Source: an uncultured Anaerolineaceae bacterium | GTDB taxonomy: Bacteria > Chloroflexota > Anaerolineae > Anaerolineales > Anaerolineaceae | Assembly (NCBI GenBank): GCA_937890875.1 | Contig: CALAEB010000214.1 | Span: forward strand, 1 to 13,792 | DNA length: 13,792 bases | Direction: 5' to 3' | Shown: positions 1-6,200 of the stretch, piece after piece | Position numbering within the stretch: the first letter of the stretch is position 1 | How the letters are laid out: each line of letters begins with the position of its first letter | The notes under the pieces: generated by a model | Database searches by the model: none | Told to the model about the DNA's origin: nothing | The model's input: only the letters and a program-made list of their open reading frames with translations | Made by a program: the position numbers and the translations under genes

Positions 1-537
1 AACACCATCGCGGCCCGGTATTTCTCTCCATTGGAGGAAATTCTTGTCGCGGTCGGCAAGTTCAGCGGCGGAACGCAATACAACATCATTCCTGCCGAAG
101 CGGTTCTGGAAGGAACCATCCGTTATTATGACAAAGAAAACCGCAGCCAGGCCATGCAGGCGATCCGGGAAATCGCGGTGAACACCGCCGCCGCCTGCCG
201 GACCTCCGCAAAAGTGGCTTTCGAAGAATTCACCCCGCCGACAATCAACGCGCCCGAAGCAGCTATCCTCGGGCAGGAGACGGCAGCAGGAATTGTCGGA
301 GCGGAAAACGTGATTTCAGAGCCGCTGAAGGCGCTGGCCGGGGATGACTTTGCGTTCTATTCGGAAAAAGTCCCCGGGCTTTATGCCAAAATCGGGTCCG
401 CCGACCCCAACCGCCCGGAGACGCAGCATCCGCTGCATCACCCAAGTTTCGACATCGATGAGCGGGCGCTGGCCATCGCGGCTGAATTTTATGTGCGGTA
501 TGCGCTGCAATATCTGAATGCAGGCGGCGAGGTCTGA
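1..537 (+). CDS. M20-family metallopeptidase/amidohydrolase, C-terminal part (5' end outside window)
   Basis: Frame 1 is open from the first base to TGA at 535-537, giving the last 178 residues of a protein whose start lies upstream. Visible marks of the M20 (hippurate hydrolase/N-acyl-amino-acid amidohydrolase) family are the GGTQYNIIPAEAVLEGTIR segment at the lid/dimerisation domain (residues about 23-41 of this fragment), the ALAGDDFAFY motif, equivalent to the family's ED-F metal-site region, and HHPSFDID near the end, whose His is normally a metal ligand. The family hydrolyses N-acyl or aminoacyl amide bonds with two zinc or other divalent ions, usually in the cytoplasm. A typical member is near 390-400 residues, so about 55% is missing. 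The TTG at 31 only looks like a start; homology continues upstream of it. It shares strand with the transporter and amidohydrolase downstream, which fits a peptide or amide catabolic block, but the 530-base gap and its own promoter suggest separate transcription. The substrate cannot be told. Confidence 0.9.
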   Translation, partial: NTIAARYFSPLEEILVAVGKFSGGTQYNIIPAEAVLEGTIRYYDKENRSQAMQAIREIAVNTAAACRTSAKVAFEEFTPPTINAPEAAILGQETAAGIVGAENVISEPLKALAGDDFAFYSEKVPGLYAKIGSADPNRPETQHPLHHPSFDIDERALAIAAEFYVRYALQYLNAGGEV

Positions 538-805
538 TCATCCACGCGTTCGGCCCTTTACGGGCATACGCTTCCGGATAACAGCGCATCTTTTATTCTG
601 CCCTGCGCAAATATTCCATCGGATGATATACCGGTCAGCGGCACGAATCCCATCGCGGGAACGCTCTGCCTTGCCATATCCGCACGAATCGATGACGTCA
701 ATTTTATTTTTCGTCCCGCAGGATCATCCTGAATCGCCAAAAATAGAATCGACAATCCGTCTGAAAAGGGCATCTATCCGAATTCCTGAATTGTAACAAC
801 CTGCC
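538..805. other. Intergenic stretch with no convincing gene
   Basis: This stretch between the M20 gene and the transporter promoter has short open frames on both strands, but none has a ribosome binding site or a family-like translation. Two very short hairpins are visible: GCCC/GGGC at 553-565, and CAGGA/TCCTG at 719-731. Neither is followed by a run of T, so I do not call a terminator for the M20 gene. Confidence 0.6.
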
Positions 806-833
806 TTGACGAAACGCATTATTTTCTTATAAT
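806..833 (+). promoter_or_regulatory. Sigma-70-type promoter for the ABC transporter operon
   Basis: TTGACG at 806-811 (5 of 6 to the -35 consensus) and a perfect TATAAT at 828-833 are separated by 16 bases. Transcription should start around 839-841, giving a leader of about 230 bases before the binding-protein gene. It is the best promoter match I found in the window. The octamer AATTCCTC overlaps the end of the -10 (831-838) and recurs in the leader. Confidence 0.75.
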
Positions 834-840
834 TCCTCAT

Positions 841-1000
841 ATGTTAACCTGTAATAGCTATCTTTTTGGATTCATGTGCATGTGTACCCGGCGAGGAATT
901 TCCGCTCCGAACAGTTATGGTTGATGTTCTCTGAGAATCAGACAAGCTGACGAACGGAATTCCTCGTGATTTTATCGACTGAGAAGTCCGTTCGTTTTTT
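841..1000 (+). promoter_or_regulatory. Candidate attenuating leader RNA (riboswitch-like) of the transporter operon
   Basis: The leader contains two long-range pairings that cannot coexist. Stem A joins 892-904 with 955-966 (12 pairs, one bulged T). It encloses about 50 bases, within which a small hairpin can form at 921-941. Stem B joins 951-958 with 987-994 (8 perfect pairs, extendable by A-U and G-U at 949-950/995-996) and is followed by a T run to 1000. Bases 955-958 belong to both stems. If stem A is stabilised, terminator B cannot form, which is the layout of an ON-type switch such as the glycine or adenine classes. I do not recognise a known aptamer consensus. Pairings are seen in the sequence; the regulatory role is inferred. 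Confidence 0.55.
949..1000 (+). terminator. Intrinsic terminator within the leader
   Basis: CGAACGGA (951-958) pairs perfectly with TCCGTTCG (987-994), extended by two weaker pairs. Additional pairing inside the 28-base loop (960-965 with 981-985, one bulge) would lengthen the stem. Six T residues follow at 995-1000, then GTTT. The position 70 bases before the start codon fits premature termination rather than the end of a gene. Confidence 0.6.
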
Positions 1001-1071
1001 GTTTAAACAGGGTTAAGACAGGATTGGGTCGTACAAACGGGGGACTTCGCAAAAAAATCGAAGGAGAAATG

Positions 1072-2664
1072 ATGAAACAAAAAAAAATTTTAGTTGGTAT
1101 TTTGGTTCTTGCTGCAGTCCTGGCCAGCAGCGTCGTGGCGTTCGCGCAAAGCGAAGGCGCTTCCATCACGATCGGCATCTCAGTTGAACCGATCTCCCTG
1201 GATCCTGCCGGTGGACTTTACATACCGGAACAATTTCTTATCCAGCAAATTTTCGATCCGTTGATCGCGGCCGATCCGGAATTAAATCTGCATCCCGCGC
1301 TTGCGACAAGCTGGGAAGTCAATGATGAAGGGACCGAGTTCACATTTACCCTTCGCGATGACGTGACCTTCCATGACGGGACAAAATTCACCGCGGAAGC
1401 AGTGAAAGTTTCCTTTGATCGGGCAGCCCAGGGAACCACACCGGCCGCAGCCGCGCCCGCGATCCTGAGCGATTATATCGAAACCGAAGTCGTCGACGAC
1501 ACAACGGCCATCGTCAAGTTTGCCACACCGCACGCCACCTTCCTGCAGGATTTATCCCGGCCGTGGCTGTTCATCTCATCCCCCGCAGCTATTGAGGAAT
1601 ATGGGGAAGATTACGGACAGAACCCCATCGGGAGCGGTCCGTTCATTCTGACAGAATGGGCAGCGCAGGATCATATTACGGTGGCCAAAAATCCCGATTA
1701 CAACTGGGGTCCCGAATTTTACACACACACCGGCCCCGCAGTGTTAGACGAAATCACTTTCCGCTTCCTGCCTGAAGCCGCAACCCGCCTGGCCGCTTTC
1801 CAATCCGGTGAAGCAGCCATTGTGCAGGATCCCTCTTATCTGGAAACTTCACAGCTCGCAACGGATCCCTCCGTTCAGGTGTTCACTTTTGCCGCGCCGG
1901 GGATGACCTCCCATCAAATGATTAACGTCGAAAAGGCGCCGACCGATGACATCAACGTCCGCAAAGCGCTGATTTACGCCGTCGATCAGGAGACAATCTC
2001 CCAGATCGCTTTCTATGGCCTGCAGCCCGCTGCGCACAATGTGATTTCACCCACCACCTGGGCCTTCAACCAGGAAGCGAACGACCTGTATCGCTACGAT
2101 CCGGAAAAAGCGGCTGCATTGCTGGAAGAGTCCGGCTGGGTGGACAGCAACGGTGATGGCATCCGCGAAAAAGATGGCGTCAATCTGCATATCGAATATC
2201 CTGCGCTCCCGGCTTATGAAGAAGCTTTCATGGAGCTGCTGGCATCCTATCTGCAAAACGCCGGATTCGAAGTCAACATTACAAAATTGGACGACGCGGG
2301 CATTTCCGAATTCGGTGCGGCCAATAAGCACAACATCCTCAACATGGGCTGGATCAGCCGGGATCCTTCCGTCCTGAGTTATGTCTATGACTCGGCGAAC
2401 ATCGACGGCGGAAACCAGTCCAGCTACACCCGCTTCCGCAGTGACAGGCTGGATGAGATTTTGGAGACCGCTCCGCAGACAATTGACGAAGAAGCTCGCA
2501 AAGCGCTGTATGAAGAAGCGCAGGCAATCATCATGGAAAATGCCATCGCGCTGCCGATCCATTCCTATGGAAGCGTGTATCTGGCCGATGCCAGCGTGGC
2601 AGGATTCCGGTTCGATTCAGAGGGGTTCCCTTATCTGTATGAAATTTCATTAGCAGCCGAATAA
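1072..2664 (+). CDS. ABC transporter substrate-binding protein, SBP_bac_5 (DppA/OppA/NikA-like)
   Basis: This 530-residue protein is the extracytoplasmic receptor of a peptide/opine/nickel-class importer. It opens with a signal peptide: KQKK, a hydrophobic core, then a likely cut after AFA at residue 25. There is no lipobox cysteine, so it should be released or held by other means rather than lipidated. The mature start (ITIGISVEPISLDPAG), the FDPLIAADPELNLHPALATSW stretch and the TFTLRDDVTFHDGTKFTAEAV block are hallmark SBP_bac_5 features; length is normal. The start at 1072 is favoured over the adjacent in-frame ATG at 1069 because AAGGAG (1061-1066) sits 5 bases before it; the frame is open further upstream but with no ribosome site. 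Two permeases follow 3 bases after the stop. The ligand is unknown: nearby hydrolases suggest a peptide or N-acylated compound, but glutathione, opines or metals are also possible in this family. Confidence 0.93.
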   Translation: MKQKKILVGILVLAAVLASSVVAFAQSEGASITIGISVEPISLDPAGGLYIPEQFLIQQIFDPLIAADPELNLHPALATSWEVNDEGTEFTFTLRDDVTFHDGTKFTAEAVKVSFDRAAQGTTPAAAAPAILSDYIETEVVDDTTAIVKFATPHATFLQDLSRPWLFISSPAAIEEYGEDYGQNPIGSGPFILTEWAAQDHITVAKNPDYNWGPEFYTHTGPAVLDEITFRFLPEAATRLAAFQSGEAAIVQDPSYLETSQLATDPSVQVFTFAAPGMTSHQMINVEKAPTDDINVRKALIYAVDQETISQIAFYGLQPAAHNVISPTTWAFNQEANDLYRYDPEKAAALLEESGWVDSNGDGIREKDGVNLHIEYPALPAYEEAFMELLASYLQNAGFEVNITKLDDAGISEFGAANKHNILNMGWISRDPSVLSYVYDSANIDGGNQSSYTRFRSDRLDEILETAPQTIDEEARKALYEEAQAIIMENAIALPIHSYGSVYLADASVAGFRFDSEGFPYLYEISLAAE

Positions 2665-2667
2665 GCT

Positions 2668-3594
2668 ATGTGGCAATATCTCGGGCGCAGGCTGCTTACA
2701 TCATTATCGGTGTTGATCGGGGTATCCATTTTCACTTTTCTGATGCTCCATTTTGTACCGGGTGACCCTGTCCATGCACTTTTAGGAAGACAGGCAGTCT
2801 CGCCCGAGAGACTCGAAGAAATCAGACAGGAATTGGGATTTAACGATCCCATTCCTGTTCAATATTTGAACTACATCACGGATGTTTTACAGGGGGATCT
2901 GGGGCGGTCCCTGAAAAATAACCGCCCCGTTTTGGATTCAATTCTCGAACAATTTCCCAGCACGCTGCAGTTAACCGTCGCCGCGCTGATCATTTCCAGC
3001 CTTTTCGGAATCATTATCGGATCCCTTAACGCGGCTGTCCATAACACCTGGCTGGACAAAGTTCTCTCGGTTCTGACAATCAGCGGTATTTCAATCCCCT
3101 CGTTTTTTTTTGGTTTACTTCTGATCCTGTTTTTCTCCGTAAGACTTAATTGGCTGCCCGCAACAGCGAAAAGCAATGATCCGAAAGGGTTGATTCTGCC
3201 GGCGATCACCCTGGCTGTCGGCGAAGCCTGCTGGCTGGCGCGCTTGGTCCGTTCCAGCATTCTGGAAGAAATGAACAAAAGCTATCAATGGACAGCCCGC
3301 GCAAAAGGTGCCAGCGAGCGCACAATTATGGTGCACCATGTGATCCGCAATTCGCTGATCCCGATTGTCACCGCAATCAGTCTCCAGTTTGTTTATCTGA
3401 TGGCAGGCTCCGTCGTCGTCGAATCCATCTTTGCCCGGCAGGGAATCGGGCGTTTGGCGGTCACAGCGATCCAAAACCGTGACTTCCCGTTGGTTCAGGG
3501 CACCGTTTCGTTCATTGCCGTTATCTATGTATTGATCAATACGATAACCGATCTGATCTATGCGGTTGTAGATCCAAGAGTAAGGCTGAAATGA
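2668..3594 (+). CDS. ABC transporter permease, DppB/OppB type
   Basis: This 308-residue inner-membrane permease forms half of the translocation channel of a dipeptide-class importer. It begins with a transmembrane helix at about residues 9-31, followed by the classic HFVPGDPVHALLG and EELGFNDPIPVQY-like segment typical of DppB. Several later hydrophobic helices follow. The cytoplasmic EAA-type loop that contacts the ATPase is visible as WTARAKGASERTIMVHHVIR. The C-terminus ends in DPRVRLK, as usual. It starts 3 bases after the binding protein's stop without a clear ribosome site, so it is probably translationally coupled, and its TGA overlaps the next gene's ATG (ATGA at 3591-3594). Confidence 0.94.
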   Translation: MWQYLGRRLLTSLSVLIGVSIFTFLMLHFVPGDPVHALLGRQAVSPERLEEIRQELGFNDPIPVQYLNYITDVLQGDLGRSLKNNRPVLDSILEQFPSTLQLTVAALIISSLFGIIIGSLNAAVHNTWLDKVLSVLTISGISIPSFFFGLLLILFFSVRLNWLPATAKSNDPKGLILPAITLAVGEACWLARLVRSSILEEMNKSYQWTARAKGASERTIMVHHVIRNSLIPIVTAISLQFVYLMAGSVVVESIFARQGIGRLAVTAIQNRDFPLVQGTVSFIAVIYVLINTITDLIYAVVDPRVRLK

Positions 3595-4460
3595 ACGAAA
3601 TACGAAGAACCGAACAAGACCTGCCCGCGAAACGGCGCTCGGCCTTTTCTCAGCTCATCCATAATTTTAATTTTGTATTCGGGACAATTATTCTGCTGAT
3701 CCTGATCCTGATATCGGTATTCGCTCCGGCGCTGGCAACGCATGATGTCAACACAGCCAACCCGACACAAACCTTCGTACCGCCCGGGCTGGGAAGACTG
3801 ATGGGAACCGATAATTTCGGGCGGGATATATGGTCCAGATTTGTGTATGGCGGCAGAATCTCGCTGCTGGTCGGGCTGGTCGCAATGATCATCGGGATGT
3901 TTTTCGGCTCACTGTTAGGGATCATCGCCGGATTTTACGGTTCATGGATCGACAGTGTTTTAACCTGGATCACAGAGGTGCTAATGGCCTTTCCCGGTAT
4001 GCTCCTGGCGTTGTCCGTCATGGCGATTCTGGGCCCCGGCATTACCAACGTCATGGTGGCAGTGGGCGTCGGCTCCATCCCTTCTTTCATGCGGATGGCA
4101 AGAAGCTCCGTGCTGAAGACACGGGAACTGGACTATATTGACGCGGCCCGAACCATCGGCTGCACCGACTTTCAGATCCTTTTCAGGCATATCCTGCCGA
4201 ACATCCTGCGTCCGTTGATCGTGCTGGCCACCCTCGGGATCGGAGGCGCCATTCTGGAAGGCGCATCACTGAGCTATCTCGGCCTCGGCGCACAGCCGAT
4301 GACGCCGGAATGGGGTTCGATGCTGTCGGCAGGCCGGGCCTTCCTCAATAATGCCTGGTGGGTCAGTGTTTTTCCCGGTATCGGCATTTTCCTCGCCATT
4401 CTCAGCATCAATATGATCGGCGAAGGATTGGGCGAAATTCTGGACCCGATGACAAGATAA
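3591..4460 (+). CDS. ABC transporter permease, DppC/OppC type
   Basis: This 289-residue permease should pair with the DppB-like protein encoded just before it. It has a soluble N-terminus of about 25 residues, then a first membrane helix, then the periplasmic HDVNTANP...MGTDNFGRDIWSR motif that is diagnostic for DppC. The EAA loop reads ELDYIDAARTIGCTDFQILF, and the C-terminal part has LSYLGLGAQPMTPEWGSML, also standard. It overlaps the previous gene by 4 bases, indicating translational coupling. In most operons of this family, one or two ATPase genes (dppD, dppF) come next, but here an intergenic region with two hairpins and an amidohydrolase follow. Assignment to the family is firm; the transported compound is not known. 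Confidence 0.94.
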   Translation: MNEIRRTEQDLPAKRRSAFSQLIHNFNFVFGTIILLILILISVFAPALATHDVNTANPTQTFVPPGLGRLMGTDNFGRDIWSRFVYGGRISLLVGLVAMIIGMFFGSLLGIIAGFYGSWIDSVLTWITEVLMAFPGMLLALSVMAILGPGITNVMVAVGVGSIPSFMRMARSSVLKTRELDYIDAARTIGCTDFQILFRHILPNILRPLIVLATLGIGGAILEGASLSYLGLGAQPMTPEWGSMLSAGRAFLNNAWWVSVFPGIGIFLAILSINMIGEGLGEILDPMTR

Positions 4461-4505
4461 CCGCCGGGCAGATTTCGTTCAGCCTCAAAGCGGGGAACAA
4501 AAACA

Positions 4506-4538
4506 GGTTCTTTTCGCAGCAATCTGTCGAAAAGAACC
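4506..4538. repeat. Perfect 11-bp inverted repeat (hairpin I) after the permease genes
   Basis: GGTTCTTTTCG (4506-4516) pairs perfectly with CGAAAAGAACC (4528-4538) around an 11-base loop. On the plus strand an A-rich stretch follows, not a T run. Read on the minus strand, the stem is followed by TGTTTTTGTT, the form of an intrinsic terminator for antisense transcription. It could also protect the 3' end of the transporter mRNA. Confidence 0.6.
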
Positions 4539-4576
4539 GAAAATTCAAAATACAAACAGAAAGTTTACTTTTTACG

Positions 4577-4608
4577 GTTATTTTTCCGGAATACTCCGGA
4601 AAAATAAC
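4577..4608. repeat. Perfect 14-bp inverted repeat (hairpin II) just before the amidohydrolase start
   Basis: GTTATTTTTCCGGA (4577-4590) pairs perfectly with TCCGGAAAAATAAC (4595-4608) around the loop ATAC. The stem ends 16 bases before the ATG at 4625 and is not followed by a T run on either strand. It may be an intercistronic mRNA-stabilising or translation-tuning hairpin, or an operator for a repressor. Which of these applies cannot be told from sequence. Confidence 0.65.
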
Positions 4609-4624
4609 TTCGCGCGGAACAAAA

Positions 4625-6169
4625 ATGAAAAAACTGATCGTCAACGGGCATATTTTAACCATGGATCCGGCACTTCCGGAAGCGGAAGCAGTTCTGATTG
4701 AAAATAACCGTATCCTTGCCATCGGGAGTACGGCTGATTTGAAAACCGGATTCGCTTTCAGCGGCGCCGAACTGATTGACGCCCAAAAAGCTGTGATTGT
4801 TCCCGGCTTTGTCGACGCACATAATCATCTCACGATGATGGGCGTCCAAAAATTTGAGCTGGATTTGAGCGGATTGAAAGACCGGGCACTGATTCTTGAA
4901 AAAATCCGCCGGGAACACCTCACCAGCCACCCGGCAAAACCGATCATCGGGATTAATTATGAAATGGAACACCTGCCGAAAGGGCAGCAGCTGACGGAAA
5001 GCGATCTGATCCAGGCCGCGCCGGACCGGAGCATCCAAATTTCAGACCGCAGTTCTCATATGTCCGTCACCACCCGGCAGACGTTAATCCACGCCGGGAT
5101 CCAGTTAATACCGAAAGATTGCTGCAACTGTTCAGCGCCATGCCCGCTGCCGGGTGATTTCACCGGTGAGGTCTGCGGCTGGACCAATTTTGCGCTGCGC
5201 AGTTTCATGCAGGCCGAACTGCGGAATCCGCAGACTCTTCGAACGGCGTGGAAATGCGCGGCGGCACGCGCGGCGGCACGTGGAGTAACTTCCATTCACG
5301 CCATTGTCAATGAAAAAGAGATGGACGGTCTGATCTCCTTCCGGGGAGACCTGCCGGTTGACCTGCGGATCTATACCGAGACGAAAAACGTACAGGCCGT
5401 AAAAGCAGCCGGATTGAGACAAATCGGCGGATGCGGCAGCGTTATGCTGGATGGCGACACCGGTCCCCGTACCGCCGCATTCCTGGAACCTTATATTAAC
5501 CAGCCTGAGACCAGCGGCCAGCTGTATTATGCAGATCAGGAATTATACGATTACATCTGGGAAGCGCATTCCGCCGGGCTTCAGGTCGCGCTGCACTGCG
5601 TCGGTGATGCCGCCTCACTGCAGATGCTGAACACGATCGAGAAAATTCAGCAGCGCAGCGGGAAAAAACTGCGCCACCGCATTGAACATTTCGAATTCGG
5701 CACACCGGAACAAATGCAAAGGGCCAAATGCCTGGGAGTCTGCATTTCACTCCAGCCCGCTTTTAATTATTTCTGGGATCATACCACCTATGTTGAGCAA
5801 TTGGGAGAAGAACGCGCGATGATCGCCGATCCGATCAAAAGCGTTTCCGCACATGGGCTCCCCATCGGTTTGGGCTCCGACTGCGGTGTTACGCCCTGCG
5901 ATCCGCTGTTGACCGTCCACAGCGCGGTCAACCATTCCCGCAAAGAAGAACGAATCTCACCGGCGGAAGCGCTGTATTATCACACAATGGGCGGGGCTTT
6001 CCTTGGTTTTGAAGAGCAGATCCGCGGCAGCATTACGCCCGGGAAACTAGCCGACCTCGTTTTTCTCGAGGCAAACCCGCTGGAAATCGGAGCGAAAGAA
6101 ATCAAAGACATTCCGGTGAAGATGACCATCGCCAAGGGTGAAATCGTTTATTCCGATTCCGGCTGGTAA
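4625..6169 (+). CDS. Metal-dependent amidohydrolase, YtcJ-like (amidohydrolase 3 family)
   Basis: This 514-residue cytoplasmic hydrolase belongs to the TIM-barrel amidohydrolase superfamily. Visible active-site marks are VPGFVDAHNHL (metal ligands H66 and H68), HCVGDAA (H324), HRIEHFEF (H355) and GLGSDCGVTPCDPL (D419). The N- and C-terminal parts (LIVNGHILTMDP; TPGKLADLVFLEANPL) form the usual small composite domain. Where many relatives have a Lys before the LDG motif (VKLF-DG), this protein has GGCGSVMLDGD. A cysteine-rich insert, C166, C167, C169, C173 plus C184, is unusual. The start at 4625 gives the standard MKKLIVNG beginning; GCGGAAC is only a weak ribosome site, and the frame is open upstream into the permease gene without homology. 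Family members split N-acyl, formyl or other amide bonds; this fits with the importer upstream, but the substrate is unknown. Confidence 0.9.
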   Translation: MKKLIVNGHILTMDPALPEAEAVLIENNRILAIGSTADLKTGFAFSGAELIDAQKAVIVPGFVDAHNHLTMMGVQKFELDLSGLKDRALILEKIRREHLTSHPAKPIIGINYEMEHLPKGQQLTESDLIQAAPDRSIQISDRSSHMSVTTRQTLIHAGIQLIPKDCCNCSAPCPLPGDFTGEVCGWTNFALRSFMQAELRNPQTLRTAWKCAAARAAARGVTSIHAIVNEKEMDGLISFRGDLPVDLRIYTETKNVQAVKAAGLRQIGGCGSVMLDGDTGPRTAAFLEPYINQPETSGQLYYADQELYDYIWEAHSAGLQVALHCVGDAASLQMLNTIEKIQQRSGKKLRHRIEHFEFGTPEQMQRAKCLGVCISLQPAFNYFWDHTTYVEQLGEERAMIADPIKSVSAHGLPIGLGSDCGVTPCDPLLTVHSAVNHSRKEERISPAEALYYHTMGGAFLGFEEQIRGSITPGKLADLVFLEANPLEIGAKEIKDIPVKMTIAKGEIVYSDSGW

Positions 6170-6200
6170 GCAATTATCCGTGAGAAGAATCTACGCCAGC
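6162..6200. other. Weak inverted repeat across the convergent stop codons
   Basis: GCTGG (6162-6166) and CCAGC (6196-6200) flank the 21-base gap between the amidohydrolase and the convergent oxidoreductase. On the plus strand AATTTTA follows. It is the only candidate for separating the two transcripts, and it is weak (5 pairs, 29-base loop). Confidence 0.2.

Noticed and set aside
518..796. Open frames on both strands in the gap after the M20 gene
   Set aside because: Composition is Arg/Ser/Pro-rich as in non-coding frames, there is no ribosome site, and neither strand gives a recognisable domain.
931..937. CTGAGA-like sequence in the leader, as in TPP riboswitches
   Set aside because: The other TPP elements (the GGAT-ATGCC-type segment and the final CG-AGGGA) are absent, so the match is to a short word only.
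1024..1071. Longer N-terminus for the binding protein from TTG at 1024
   Set aside because: The added 16 residues precede a complete signal peptide, and a strong AAGGAG lies just before the ATG pair at 1069/1072.
4358..4624. Upstream extension of the amidohydrolase into the permease gene
   Set aside because: The frame is open by chance; the canonical MKKLIVNG start is at 4625 and the extension overlaps a clear permease and two hairpins.
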